The position numbers and the translations under genes were made by a program. Shown here piece after piece: positions 1-13,200 of a stretch of 64,000 nt of DNA (position 1 is its first letter; every line of letters begins with the position of its first letter). The notes under the pieces are model-generated. The model saw only the letters and a list, made by a program, of their open reading frames with translations, ran no database searches and was not told the origin of the DNA. Source of the stretch: Alentia gelatinosa (taxonomy: Eukaryota > Annelida > Polychaeta > Phyllodocida > Polynoidae); contig OX465580.1 in NCBI GenBank assembly GCA_950022655.1, positions 3,147,122 through 3,211,121 of the forward strand. Reading direction: 5' to 3'.

Positions 1-594
1 ATGGTGATAGACCTTTGCACATGTAACCCTACACTCTCCACCTATTTACACGTCTCCACAGTCATGTAGTCATTACTAAGGCGTTTCTGTATGTGAAAAC
101 ATGAAAATACATTCATTTCCATCACCTCTCCTGGTTATACAAGCAGAGAAACACAGTTTTTCTGAAGGGACTTCTGCGCCATACTACCCGGAAATGCACC
201 CATAGATGTCCAACTACGACGGCTCAATAGGTCTCCAAGCTTCACTTCCGCTCAAATGTCAACTACGGTGGCTGGATAGGCTTCACATATTTTACTCCAT
301 AGCCTCTAGAACATGGTAAGTCTATGGGCGTTCACGTTTTCGGCTATATCTCCCTTAACACTTGACCCATCTCCACCAAATTTTAGCCACATACTGATCG
401 AGACATGCTCTTTCCATATCAAAAGGGTACTAAACTCACACATTTAGGCAAAACGAAATATTGGCTATGATGGCCAGTGCAGTGGGTGCATGAATATAGT
501 GGTAGACCCCTGCACATGTAACCCTACACTCTCAACCTATTTACACAGTCGTTTAGTCATTACTAAGGCGTTTCTGTATGTGAAAACATGAAAA
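1..594. repeat. Direct duplication of about 100 bp flanking 390 bp of noncoding DNA
   Basis: Bases 1-107 and about 498-594 are near-identical direct copies, sharing the blocks ACATGTAACCCTACACTCT and GGCGTTTCTGTATGTGAAAA. The sequence between them has no recognisable coding content. Just after the second copy there are two CTAACC units. The left copy begins at the window edge, so the full repeat may be longer. Confidence 0.8.
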
Positions 595-825
595 CAGATT
601 CTAACCCTAACCCTATGTCAACATCTTGACATTTTTCCATGCTTACATTTGAAGGAGCTGACTATTTCTTGGGTGGGCAAAAAAGTGTGTGGGGGGGGGG
701 GGTGGCCGCCCCTCCTGCCCCCTCCCCCAATAATTTAAAGTGGGTCGAAGTGATTATCTACATCATAGAAATCATCACTACCTTTTCATCAATCAAGTTT
801 TTTGTTTTTTTCGAAGTTAGGAGAT

Positions 826-1102
826 TTATCATATCCCTGGAATTTTTTCTCATAGGCTTAATGATGGGAACTCATTCTCCATGCCCCTATAAGTATTGTA
901 GTCCGTTCTCCATGCTCTAGATCATGTACATTGTCCATTCTTTTAATGTGTACGGGGGTGAGATAAATACAGAAAGTAACTCGTTTTGGTCAAAGAAGTC
1001 GATCTCCAACTCGTTTGAAGGTTACATGATATTCACTCAGCTGTCGCCTTGTTCATATCACTCCGCATCAAACTCGTGGAGAACGGTGACTTTGACCAAA
1101 AC
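826..1102 (-). repeat. Composite hairpin element, copy 1
   Basis: A module at about 826-967 starts near TTTATCATATCCC, carries the box CATAGGCTTAATGA (reverse of the family box) and ends GGGGGTGAGATAAAT. It is followed by an imperfect hairpin at 983-1102 whose arms begin GTTTTGGTCAAAG and end CTTTGACCAAAAC. The tip CTCAGCTGTCGCCTTG near 1037 is the reverse of CAAGGCGACAGCTGAG, a variant of the family tip. The copy lies in reverse orientation to most others. Confidence 0.7.
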
Positions 1103-2837
1103 TTGTTGGTTTCTTCTTAAGTATTTGATTGATACACACTAGTAAATAAATGTCAGCCATATTTTGCCTCAGGATTTTGATCCCGAGTCTTAATCCTTTT
1201 CCATCAGAAGAAGAAGTCTCAAACTGACAACATGCTATTTTTGTTTCGCACCTGGTTTTATGCGTGTCATGTCAGCATCAAGAGAAAGCTACATTTAGAA
1301 ACCCAAATCTCATTTCTATACAGAAATTGCAGCTTTCCATTTTACCATGTACATTTTTTTTCAGAAATTTTGCATAAATCAAGATAAATCATTTGAACCA
1401 ATAAAGCTGTCCACTTTTCCATTGAAATTCACAATTTGAGTTGCAGTATATAACATATTTTTTTCCAGAGATGTCATTAACTGAGCTTCGTCCATGCTAA
1501 TAACAAAGTGGTTTCCTTCACACCCTCAGCCCCAGCCCCATGCTGTAACTGATATAAATGTGTTTTTCCACATTTTCTCAGTCTTTCTGAGGCACTTAAT
1601 TACATATGACCTGCAACAAATTTTTTCCTGAATTTAACTGTGTATATACTTCAACACAGGCCTAATCACACTACAGAGTCAACCTTTTATTAAGAATTTA
1701 AAAAAGATCACTTTTACATTATCACCATAAATGTTTATTGTTCCAAGTGAAAATCAAAGAGAATATAAATTGATAAAGAAAAAAATTTCTTCGGAACAAT
1801 GCACAATCTTCCACACCCCACAAGGAATGTGAGGACTGACCGGGACGCAAACAAGTTTTTGATCATTAGGATATAAACTGAGCCTTGATTCAGATATGGC
1901 AGTTTTCCTCTTTTCCAATGAAATCTTCCTCAGTTTATAAAATCTTTTTTCTTGTGTAAAACAAAGAGAGAATAAAGTAGGCCTCATTCACAAGAATAGA
2001 CAATGGTTCAAGCCTCACCACAGACCCCAGCCCCATTCCATGACCAAAAACTGTTTTCCATGTGCTACCAGTCTATCTAAAGCAGTAAATTCCACATGAA
2101 CATATTTCCTTTTGTTTTTCATGACCCATCTGACATCCATGTCAATTACACCAAGAAAACAGGGGCGTCAACTTCCCCCACTCGCCCTCACCCGCACACC
2201 ATGTCACAGGCGTGTTTCCCACGTTTTCCCAGTCTCACTGAGGCAGCAATTTCCAAATTAAAAGTATTTCTACTTTCTTTCTGACCTAATTTGGTATTTC
2301 TGGCGTGTTTAAAGTTCTCCTTTTCCTTGATGTGATGGATTTCCGAAAGTGGGGTATTCCACAGTCTGGCACCTCCCTGATAAGGACTATTATACTTGAT
2401 GGTACTGAGCACAAAAGACAGTTTGACTGAGCTTTGCATCAAAAAGAAAGGAGAAAAAAGACCAATTTGTTAAAAGTAGTCAGTGAACAACCTGGTATAG
2501 ACCCTGAAACTATGGAGCTAACTATCTGTGCATCAATCTCAATCTGAGGAAGCCTATCGTTTCAAATTCAGTCTTTTATGACAAAATACAGGTAAATTTA
2601 TGAATGGGTCTACCTATCAAATAAAAAATTAAAAGTATAAATTCCTAATTGTTATCGTTGTCAAAATGCACTGAATTAGAATTGTAAGAAGTTGGTGGAC
2701 TCACATGTCATATTTTATTCCTCCGTACTATGTGGATCTCACTGGTGAGTAATTTCTCTCTTGGATTACGTTATCAAGACTCCTCTATTCACAGTTGGGT
2801 TTTGTCTCGTTGTGTCTGTAAAGTGGAAGATCCATAG
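1103..2837. other. Noncoding stretch, no gene seen
   Basis: AT-rich sequence with only short open frames that resemble no known protein. It could be intron or upstream sequence of the carrier gene, but no exon of the missing N-terminal half could be recognised here. Confidence 0.5.
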
Positions 2838-3655
2838 CTGATAGTAAATTAGCGGGTTTTAGGTGATGACTATGTGACCCGCTATGTATTGAGCTGACAG
2901 AAGCCCATGCTTCACCCACCCATCTTGTCTTCCTTGTAACCCATCGGTGTACATTCCCCATGTAAAACATACATCGGGTAGGAAAACTAGCAGGTTTTTA
3001 TTGATCACCATTTGACCCCTCTGTGTACTGACTGGCCCAAGGCCCATGCTTCACCCACCCATCTCAGCCTTTTAGTGGGAAGTATTTCATAGAAGTTCAT
3101 GCACAGTTACAAAAAATATGGTCATGGTGACCTGCCGCATGTTGTCCGGACCGAGGCCTACACTCCACCCACCCATCTTGTTTTTCTTGTAAACCCTTTG
3201 ATGTCCAGTCATACATGTATCAAGTAGGAAACTAGTGGGCTTTAAGTGATGACCATGTGCCCCCGCTACGTACCAATCAGGCCAAGGTTCTGGCTTCATC
3301 CACCCATGCTGTCCTCTTTTCTGCCTTCGGTGTATATTCCCCATGGTAACTATGTATCAAGTGTGAAAACTAGCAGGTTTTAAGTGATGGCCAACCCCAC
3401 TGTGTACTGATTGCCCCGAGGCCCATACTCCACCCACCCATTTTATCCCCCTCATTAGCCCTTCATTGTACAATTATACATGTGGCAAGTAGGAAAACTA
3501 GCGGGATGTAATTGAGGACCATGTGACTCCACTGCATGCTGACCTATGCTTTTCCCAACCGTCTCGTCTTTCTCATATTTGCTGCAGTATACATTCCCCA
3601 TGTAAAGCATGCATAGAGTGGGAAAACTAGCGGGTTGAAAGTGATGACCATGCAA
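2838..3655. repeat. Degenerate tandem repeat, unit about 120-150 bp
   Basis: About six or seven diverged units recur. Each has a block like AAAACTAGCGGGTTTTAAGTG, then GATGACCATGTGACCC, then CCCATGCTTCACCCACCCATC, then CATTCCCCATGTAAA. Copies start near 2845, 2985, 3228, 3368, 3494 and 3620. Short minus-strand open frames here are by-products of the repeat. Confidence 0.7.
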
Positions 3656-4149
3656 CCCATCAGTGTTTTATTCACTGCTGAGTAAGTTACTGACTTAGAC
3701 TTCTCTGTCTACCACCAGGGTCTCCAACCAACTCATACACAAACTTTCGAGTTCTGGAAAACCCACTTCATTGGTGGGGACTGAGACATTTTGGTGTAAT
3801 GTAGATCATTTAATGTACAGGCTAATCTTATCTGCATTCTTAAGAGTGGAGACAGCAAAGTGGTCACTTTAATCTATTTAATGGGTTCTCATTTTAATCA
3901 ATTATTTTTAGCTATTTTCAATAGAGCTCTCCTACAGTGAAGATCAAAAATTGGAAAGCTGATACAGGCTATATACAACATGTGGGAACTTCCGAAAGGA
4001 GCTCTCATATGGGAAGGTTCAAAAATGTTCATCCCACCGAATTTGGTGATGTCATGGTGTCTGACTCTAAAGGGCCTAATTCTATGAATAAAGTTGACTA
4101 CTTCAGACCAGTTGATTTTGGCTTGTGGGTAGATGGTCCTGTGGCGGGT

Positions 4150-4377
4150 TCCTGCGGTTTGTTGAATAACTTATGCCTAAAAAAGTACACAGTTCAGGGA
4201 GAATTCATATAACAATTATCGTTTGACAATAATCAAGCTCATTCACTAAGACTTTCCTAGCCAACAGAGGGTCATCCATAGATATTGAATAAAGTTGAAT
4301 CACATCATCAATGGGCCATGTTGGCATACAGAAAAGGGTTTTTATGTATGAGCCTAAATTATTCAACAGGCTCCTGT
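4150..4377. repeat. Old miniature inverted-repeat element (GTTTAATAATC family)
   Basis: The left end near CCTGCGGTTTGTTGAATAA and the right end TTATTCAACAGGCTCCTG are inverted copies. The interior (ACTAAGAC, GTTGAATAAAGTTGA, CATACAGAAAAGGGT) is a diverged match to the elements at 44321-44532 and 49754-50424. Confidence 0.6.
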
Positions 4378-5446
4378 ACTTTATTCTCCTCTACATCCCT
4401 GTTATATAGACACCTCTTCCCTGGTATGCCTTTTGCTTGGTGATGCCTGGATGAGGCAGGTATTAGTAGCCTTAGACACTCCGTTTTTCTCTAATAAACT
4501 GCTGTCACAGGTATTATTAGTGGAGCTGCATATTGTACATGATGTTGTTCAGTGTTCACTATGTTTCGATGGATTTTCCATCATTGTCCAAATATTTCAT
4601 AGGTTACTGTTCATATTGGTTCACTGCTGTATTCAAAGTAGTTAATATGTGTATATTAGCAAGCTGCCCTGATTTCTAAAACAAAAATTGATATGTTTGC
4701 CAGGTATTACTAAATAATCTGCAAATTTAGAGTTAAGGCTCCTATGTAAATCATGGCTAAAAGTGCTCTATTCACAAAAAAAGATTTTTCTTTAATAAGC
4801 TAACTCTAAATAACGGTGCGTAGATTGTCCAGTCATTAAATCACATGATTTGAGACAGCTCACTACCGACATTGTGGTGTTCGCTGTCTGCAACACACAG
4901 CATGTGTTAAACTAGTAAGACATCAACAAGCCAATATCCACAAAAAAACTGATCAGATAAAAATCAGTGACAATCGGTGTTGATGCATACACTTCACCGA
5001 CATGGTGTAATGACCTACGGAGAGCAGTCAGTCATTGCTCAGATGTGGGATATGGCTGATTCTGGCCAATTGTTTCTATGTAAGCAATTGGATGAGCGTA
5101 GTCAGGCCAATTATTCAGCATTGGTGCATATATGCTAATTTGAAGGGGAGTCAATGCTGATATGGCACCCTTTGATCTCATTTGGGTCAGTGTAGAATGG
5201 TCTAGTATGTTGACACTGATTGCTACTGATTTATTCAATCGGGGAGAATTGGGGATTGGCTTACTCTTCACTACCTGTGTAGTATCACAAAGCATGCATT
5301 ATGATGTCCTACAATTATGTTGTATTGATTATACAACTCAGAATTGGCAAGCATCAATCTGCCCCAATACGTAGACTTGCAGGTTCTGCTTAGCAGTATA
5401 CCACACTATGGCTACATGCTGACCATGACACTCTGTTTGATTGCAG
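4378..5446. other. Probable intron of the carrier gene
   Basis: Noncoding sequence directly upstream of the first recognisable exon. It ends in a pyrimidine-rich acceptor (CTGTTTGATTGCAG) at 5446. No upstream carrier exon could be found in it. Confidence 0.55.
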
Positions 5447-7822
5447 CCTTCAAACTAGGCACAGCAGCCACATCAAGCAGACCACAGACGCGTGCCTTTT
5501 CATCCGGCCAGCCAGCGGCTGCACCTCCAACTGTAGCTGCAGCCGAAGCCCCGCGACTCTCCGCAACCAAGATCGCCATGGACCTGCTGCGAGAACGGGG
5601 CATCTTCGGCCTGTATAGAGGGATGGGTGCCACATTCCTCAGAGATGTCACATTCTCTGCTATATACTTCCCTCTGTTTGCTCACTTTAACAAACTGGTG
5701 AGTTGACTGATGAACCTACCTAGCATGATGCTTCCTGACACTAACCAATGTCTGCTTTAAAAAACAAGTTAGTTAAGTGGGTGAACCTACCCAGCAGGAT
5801 ACATTCTACAATACTACTTCTGAACACCAATTTACACAGAGAGAAGGATGTTTACTGAGTGCAGATAATAAAAAGATGACTCGTGGAGTGAGGTTATTGA
5901 TACTAAATAGATTTAGGTAAGCTATCTTGACAAAAAAAAATTTAAATCTAAAACCCTGATGTAACATTCACAGTGTGCCTCGTATCAGTGGATGGTGATT
6001 TGAATGGATTTATTGTTATTTTGTAGGGTCCACGGAGAGAGGGTTCCAACCAGGCCAAGTTCTATGTGTCCTTCGTGGCAGGCTGTGCAGCCGGCAGCAT
6101 TGCTTCACTCTCTGTCAACCCTTTCGATGGTGAGTCACAGGATTCATTTGAATTCAAGCCTATAAGATATCAATACTGTTTCCCAATTCCAACCAATCCA
6201 ATGGTTGTAAAAATCAGTGTTGATATACGATACACTCGTACAGCAATCCAACAAGTTCATCAGCCAGAATTGGTTCAGGGAATATATGCATGTCAATAAG
6301 GTTCAGGTCCACTAATTATAAACATATATCTTTGTAATGTTCAAATGTTGATGACCAGGGATGGCAGTTCTCCACTTTTACATTTCCAGTTGATGTGATG
6401 TCTTTTCAATGTTTTCTTGTTCTCTTTGAGGCAACAAATTTCACATTGTATAATTCTTATAGGTACATGTCTTTTATCCAGTCAAAGCTCGAGTAACAAC
6501 ACACTGATGTCTTATTTTGGTGATTTTGTTGTTAAACTGCATGTTTTTAAATATCCTGACAATCATGTAAAGAATAATAGATTTTTAATTCATAGTCCTG
6601 TTTGGGTAGTGATATATAATTAGAAAAAGAAAACCATGTTTTGGATCTAGCCTACAGAGATCGCAGCTTTCCATTGTTGCATAGAAACCTACATTTTATC
6701 CATTTTTGGTGCATACGATTCTTCTTTTTGTGTAAAACAGGGATGATACTAAATGAGCCTTATTTCCACCAATAAAATGGTGGATTGAAACTGCTTACAA
6801 ACCCTCAGGCCCAAGCTGTTGCCAACATGGACATATTTTCAACATTTTCTGTCCCTCTGATGCAGCAAATTCCACCCCAAGAATATTCTCCCTGATTTTC
6901 TAATCTTTGAGGGTTTCTCATATTCATGTGATATTGTATTACAGTTGTGAAGACAAGGTTACAAACATTGCACAAAGCCCAAGGGGAACAAACTTACAGT
7001 GGTATCGCCGACTGTTTCATGTGAGTAAATTTCCATGAACTTCAAAATAAATCTATCCAAGAATGTCCCAGTTATGTAGTGTATGTACAGATTAAAATAT
7101 GTGGGAAATGCATCTTGCTAACTGACCAATCAGAATCCAGTATTAACTGACCAATGAATGCCTGTGACCATGTTCCAGTCTGGTGAACATGGCAAACCAT
7201 GCCACCATGTGCAAGCATTTAGAACTAATGTGATGTCATTATACATTATATATATCATTTATGATATTGTTCATATACACATTTGATTGCTACAAAATTA
7301 TTCACATTTCAGGGATGTCAGTTTTCCTTGTTTCTGCGGAATTCCGTTTTTTCATTTTTGGAATAAGATATCCTTTATTCTTGTGTAAAATGAACATAAC
7401 AATTAAAAATTACTCAAATCAACCATGACTCATAAATTCCCCAATTAACCTGCCTCCAGACCCATGTTCCGTAGTGGAAATGTTATTTGTATCTACTATA
7501 TTTTAGGTCTTTTGGGTGTATATATAGATCTGATGTCTAACCCTGTATTGCCAGGGACATATTTCCTTGTTTTTTTCTGACCCCAACTGACATCCCTGAC
7601 ATTTAACAGTTAAGACAAGGTTGGAACTTTATAATTTGTCTGACATGCTCAGTTAGGAGAGTGTTTGTAATTTTCAGCAAGACCATGAAGAACGAGGGAC
7701 CTCAGGCTTTCTTCAAGGGTGGTGCCTGCCGAATGATGGTCATCGCTCCTCTGTTTGGCATTGCACAGACAGTGTATTACCTTGGCGTGGCAGAATTTCT
7801 CCTTGGGGTACGCAGGAACTGA
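5447..7822 (+). CDS. SLC25A22: Mitochondrial glutamate carrier, 3' part (four exons; N-terminal part not in window)
   Basis: Solute carrier of the mitochondrial inner membrane; SLC25A22 and SLC25A18 move glutamate with a proton into the matrix. Four exons are seen, at 5447-5697, 6027-6129, 6945-7020 and 7678-7822, all with AG acceptors and GT donors and compatible phases, giving 190 residues and a TGA stop. Exon 1 reads [20 protein letters not shown] then [12 protein letters not shown], the second carrier repeat. The junction of exons 2 and 3 recreates the signature PFDVVKTRLQ (P-x-D-x-x-K-x-R) of the third repeat. The last exon has [20 protein letters not shown], typical of this subfamily. 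The family is about 315-325 residues, so about 130 residues encoded upstream are missing. A linker before the second-repeat helix is rich in Ala, Ser and Pro. The single invertebrate gene may be co-orthologous to both vertebrate paralogues, so the symbol is by similarity. Confidence 0.9.
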
Positions 7823-8500
7823 AACTTCTGCAAAACTGAAAGACACCGAACACGCAGCTGTGACAACCTTCAGTATCGAGGGCAACCAAGTTTTCCAGAA
7901 ATCATGATGGATTTTAATCTCTTGTAGAGCTAGCTGCATTCTTATCAGCTGATTTTTCCAAATAGTCTGCTATGATAAAAGTTTAGAAGTTGAATGTGAC
8001 CTCATGAGAAACAACAGAGATGAGATAAGGTTCTGTGAAAACCCTTTAAGTAGACCACCTTCTGTTCCCAATGTGAAAGGTGCATGTTATGAGGTGGTCT
8101 GCTTACCAGGGTAAACTAAACATGAAAAAGGGGATTCCACTCCAGGCCAAAGTGCCCAGAGTTGTCCCTTAACTGGGGTTCTGCTAAACTCGTTACAGGT
8201 TTCTGGTGCTGAAGTTCTTCATTGCTGTTTGTTTGTCACAAGCTTCCCTCGATGCCTCAGAGAAAGGAGATTGTTCACCAAATACGAGAGATATGTGTTC
8301 ACTTGGGTGTGTGACTGTTTGCTGTAGTACACTTGTGTAGTACAAATATATACCCAGCAGTCACACACCGCTTTACCAAAAGGGAATAACCACCTTCTTA
8401 TTTTGGTATTTTTACTTAACCAGGATATAATCCGGACTTTTGTCATTCCAAGCCAGGATGTGGTATCTTCTGTAAAAAGTAACCGAAAAGTGTTAAGAAC
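7823..8500 (+). other. Probable 3' UTR of the carrier gene with two short hairpins
   Basis: Directly downstream of the stop codon. An inverted repeat at about 8040-8112 has arms AAGTAGACCACCTTC and GAGGTGGTCTGCTT. A second at about 8306-8372 has arms GGTGTGTGACTG and CAGTCACACACC. Where transcription ends could not be determined. Confidence 0.4.
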
Positions 8501-10022
8501 AGTAAATCATAATGTGTATACAGCTATTTATGGAAGTAGGGTGAAAATCTTAACACCTGCTAGAGTATTTTAGATGGAGCACATATTTTCCGAGCAACCC
8601 GGAATGGGTGGTTATCATTGCTGTGATTTTATCAGTTGGTGTGGCAGTCCAGGCCAGTTTAATTCCAGGATGTACAGCTGGACAAAAATGGAGATGAAAT
8701 CGTCTCATTTTTCTCATTTACCAAAGAAAGAATGTGCAATATTCATTCAGTCAGTAGTTTCTCAGGCAAGTGTTTGGCACACTTTGCTAAAAGGTCATAG
8801 AAGTCAGTCTTGGTCACATGACATTTAGCTAGCCACCTCCATAGTCTAATTTTCCCTAGAAAATACCTAACACCATGTAGATAATGGGGGAGTTCCAATT
8901 TGGCCAATGTACTACTTCCTGTAAATGATGTCAAAAGTCATGAAAACATCGTCATTGTTGTGCACAGTAGATTTATTGCTGGAAAAGTGGCAAGTGTTAC
9001 AAATAATCATAAAACACTCTGTACACTTTGATTCCTATATCCAAGCTACTGGCACAAAATGAACATCACTTATCTAAAACAGTTAGAATAGGATGATTCA
9101 GTAGAGAGGAAACCAAGCCCTAAATACTGTAATCTGGGTACTTTTTGCACATAGACGAAGCCGGTGTCTTTAATATATCACTGATCACTGCACTAAATAC
9201 AATGCCAAGTCTAAACAAATAGTCTAAACAAATAGATAGATCTCTAACTTGGATTTAGTTGGGTTTTTTTAATTGTCTAAAATCAAAATGTTTCAAGGTG
9301 TCATGTCAGCCATGCAATGTCGCAGTTTATGCCAGAGAATACTATGCGGAAACTTGGTGCACATCCTTGTATGTCAAAAATGTGTGGTACCAATCAGATG
9401 CATCTGATTATCGAATTACAAATTCAACCTATTTTCTTTTAGTAACAACACCAAAGATATCTACTTGTAATTTGTTAATTTAAGCAGTGTAGTCATGATG
9501 GGCCATGCACTAAAGTCATATCAAGTAATAGTGTAGGACATTGTGTTAGTGCATACAGTGCAGTGTTCAGTAGATCTCCAACCTTCTCACCCCTAGAGAC
9601 AGCAGTGCACAATGTTTCCTGCTTAAGTGTGTGATATTTCCCTAATGTTATAACAGAAAAAAGCATTTAACATAGAAAATTGACACTGTAAATCTCTTTG
9701 TAAAAGGAGGAATAATTTTCAGTAGATTAGAAGTTTGTCTAGTACCTGTATTGTAGTACTTGACGTTAGGTCACTTCTTTCTTTTCTGGTAAGGAGATGA
9801 AAATATTGTCCATGCTTAATAAGATGTACAAAACAATATGTCTGTCTTAAACAGTATTTCACTTAACCTTCAATGATTTTCTATGTATTTTAGAGTATTG
9901 CAGCTTCATATTTCACAACTTGACATGGTTATTGTAGCTGATGTTTCTTAAAAAGGTCTTCATAGAAAAAAGATATCCCGTTCGCTGTGGAATCTTGAGA
10001 AGGAAGTGCATCAATATCCATA
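8501..10022. other. Noncoding, no gene seen
   Basis: No open frame longer than about 85 codons and no recognisable motif. It may be extended 3' UTR or intergenic DNA. Confidence 0.4.
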
Positions 10023-10278
10023 GCTGCCGAATATACACCATGAGCTTTGGTTGTCAAGTTATCTCACAAGGCAAAGCCGAGTAAGATTACAAGGCAGCCC
10101 AAAATATATGGCATATTTTCAGCAGCTGCGGATCAAGTGTGGATCATATTTTATCTCACCCCTGTCACTGACTGATTGGCTAATGTTTTCGATGTCATCA
10201 CTCATTGAGTATTTTTCTGCAGTACTCCATAGGCATTGAGTATGAGTTCCCAGTGATGAGTCTATGGGGTGAGATAAA
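10023..10278 (+). repeat. Composite hairpin element, copy 2
   Basis: Imperfect hairpin at 10023-10133 (arms start GCTGCCGAATATAC and end GCATATTTTCAGC) with tip CAAGGCAAAGCCGAG near 10068. It is followed by a module from TTTATCTCACCCC (10150) to GGGGTGAGATAAA (about 10278), which carries the diverged box GATGAGTCTATGG. Close relative of the copy at 14900. Confidence 0.8.
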
Positions 10279-13200
10279 AACGAAAAAGTCCAGTTTGCTG
10301 TGGAGTCTAACTTTGTCCAAGACTTAGCAGCCATAATCTGAGTTAAATTCACTGAAGGTGAAGGTTGAATGTTGCTATTTGCTTGATCAGAACTGCATGA
10401 AGTGATACAGAGCATCCAAAACACCAAACAAAGACAAGTCATTACAAATACCAAATTGTTCAGTTTACAGATGGTTTTTCATCAGTCCAGATATACCATT
10501 CCTGGTGAGATTGTTTGTGATATTGAACAGATGTAGAGGACTCCAGTAATTTTGTGAATATTATATTTACATGGCAAGGTCTTGAAGAAGGATAAATGTT
10601 TGATGTCTGTGTAGAATTACACCATACAAAAGGCAGCTGGCATGAGTACTGTTATGTAGCACAATGTATATTTAACTTACACCACATTGGTTTGTTATTA
10701 TCCATGTAAATAAGATGGAATCCAATATCAAACAAAGTGGATGGAGTCATATGCATGGATCTGCAATGCCAATTAAGGTCCAGACTTTATCCCAAACCCA
10801 TGTACATCTCTCCATAGATTTTTGAAAAATGTGTCCAATGCTCTTTTGAGTAGCGTAAAAAAAATACCCATTCGACATTGGGCATGATGTTCTCTTTCTT
10901 GATATATTTTGATAATGGTATTAAATCAGAATTGATGGATGGGATAAAATGTGAACCCAATTTGAGTGGTTAGGGTTGACTAGTATTCCATGAATTTGTT
11001 TACTACATGATTTTACTCAGCTTCACCTCATGAAATTAGTATGCGATCAATATTGTGGCATATTACTCAACCCTAACAATTCTCATTTGTTTCTTCTACC
11101 TGACATTATTCTACATAGTAAAACTGATTGTCTTTCTAGGTACCTTATCATTATAGTCTATATTGAGTCTATGCAGGGACTATGGTATATCCAGCAATAC
11201 AAACACATAAGAATGTGTCAGTATTTGTATGTCAAATGGCTCACATATCCCTCATTATTATAAGTCTGGATGGATGTGTATTGTAAAATGACATTGCAGG
11301 GTGGCAGTTATGGTACAGCAGATTGTTTCCCAAGAGCATCTTGGAACACCCTTTTCATAACTTTTCACATGGTCTATGCCTTTACAGATTCTCACCAGCC
11401 TCTCACCAGTGAGATTTCTTACTGCATCACTTCAGAGTCAGTAAGAAAGAAACATTCTGGCAAATATTGTTCTGGCACGCCACTGTACAAGGCAGTTTAT
11501 CCACTTCTCAAAAGCTGAATTGAGCCTATGAAAAGTTAAAAGAATGGTGCAGGCATCTGTTATGAAAGTAGCCATTCTTCTACGAGTAGATCTACGTATA
11601 TGCATTTCTGTATACACCAAATCGGGCATCACATGGGTGTAGTGTAGTCGGGGACAGGTATGTTAGGTGCAGCCACTTGTTTACTTGGCCTCACCTTCTG
11701 AGTATGCATTATCACAGTGTCTGTTTTCACTGCTTTCCTCGGTAGTCTTTCTATTGTTACTATCTTAGATGATACGAGAGTAATCTGAATGAAGGAGTCC
11801 AAGTCCTAGGTTCTGTTACAAGCTTTATTGCTGATGTTACTGCAATGGTGGCTAGCTGCAGACTAGTCACTAACACCTCAAGGTGCCGCGCTATATATTG
11901 ACTTCAGGGTGGTCCTGCTGATGGTTGCTGGTCCGCCCCCTCTGGAATATTAGCGTGGAGCAGGCTTGACCAGTTCAGCCAAGGGAAAGTGCACACTGAT
12001 TTCTCAATAGCAAAAATTGAAAAGGAACACTATAGAAAACTCTGTGGTAAGGAATGCTACTCATGGTGCTCTTGGATTACACCAATATGGTTATTTATTT
12101 GTTCACGAAAAGTTGATATCATATGTGTCAAAGGAAAATCCCAAAGGTGTCTGTTTTTCCAGCATTTATTATCAGTAATGAAAACATGGAGAAGATCCAT
12201 AATCAAAACCCAAAGTTTGCCTAAACTCTTTCAAACATAGAACAATAGATTTGTGCCTGCATCTTCAACTTGTCCTCTTCCCCAGAGTGAAAACCTATAT
12301 AAAATGGGAGACTGAATGCCAATGGGAAAGGATTATTTCGTAGTTTGGATTTTTGGGTTGAGGTTATGGGATCATTATTGATTATACATTGGTAGGTTAG
12401 CGAAAGGCAAGGGATGATTAGTAGGAAATATTATTTCAGTTTTTCTTTTGTTATTGTCGGTTTTCTTCGGTGACTTGTTGAGTACTTAAGACAAGTAGGT
12501 TATACAGTATTTCATTTTCTTTTTAATAAGCTCCTGAGTTTGTTTAGTATCTGGAGGCATTTTCTTTATGATTGTTTTCATTTAAGTCACCCAGTATAAG
12601 TCTCATATTTCAGTATTATACAGAGGGTTAATAGGTGTTATTCAGAAACTGGCTTACTGTCATCATACACCAAAAATATGCAGTAAACTTGTAGATCCCA
12701 ATGCCAGAGGCGAAAAGATGTGTCCGATCGATAAATTTACCAAGTAGTTGGATGTATGAAGACAACCTGTTTTCATATCATTATATGTGTGGCAAAATCT
12801 TACCTAGTCAGGTGATCACATGCCCTGTGCATCACAGTATGATGTCTGGCCATAAATATGACATGGGTAGGAGATCTATACAGCCACAGGTATATAATGA
12901 TATAAATGACTTAAAGTTCACTACTGGAGAAGACAGAGCTAGTTTGGCAATGGCAGTGTGATTTTTCTATATGTCAGTTGTCTGCATTCACAGTTGAGCT
13001 TAGTTGGTATCATTGGCAGGCAAGAAGTGCCTACAGCTTAACCACCACATGCAGACATTTGTGAGTTTTCACAGTGATACAAATGGAAAGTCTTCTTGCC
13101 AAAGTCTTTTCAATGAAGTGAAACAATTATCCTGATTCATCTCATCCTATATTTACATAAACGTAATTATATTTTCAGTTATGTATTATTGACACAGTAT

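Noticed and set aside
1..5446. N-terminal exons of the glutamate carrier
   Set aside because: I looked for the first-repeat signature and the upstream part of the second repeat and saw none. They probably lie upstream of the window.
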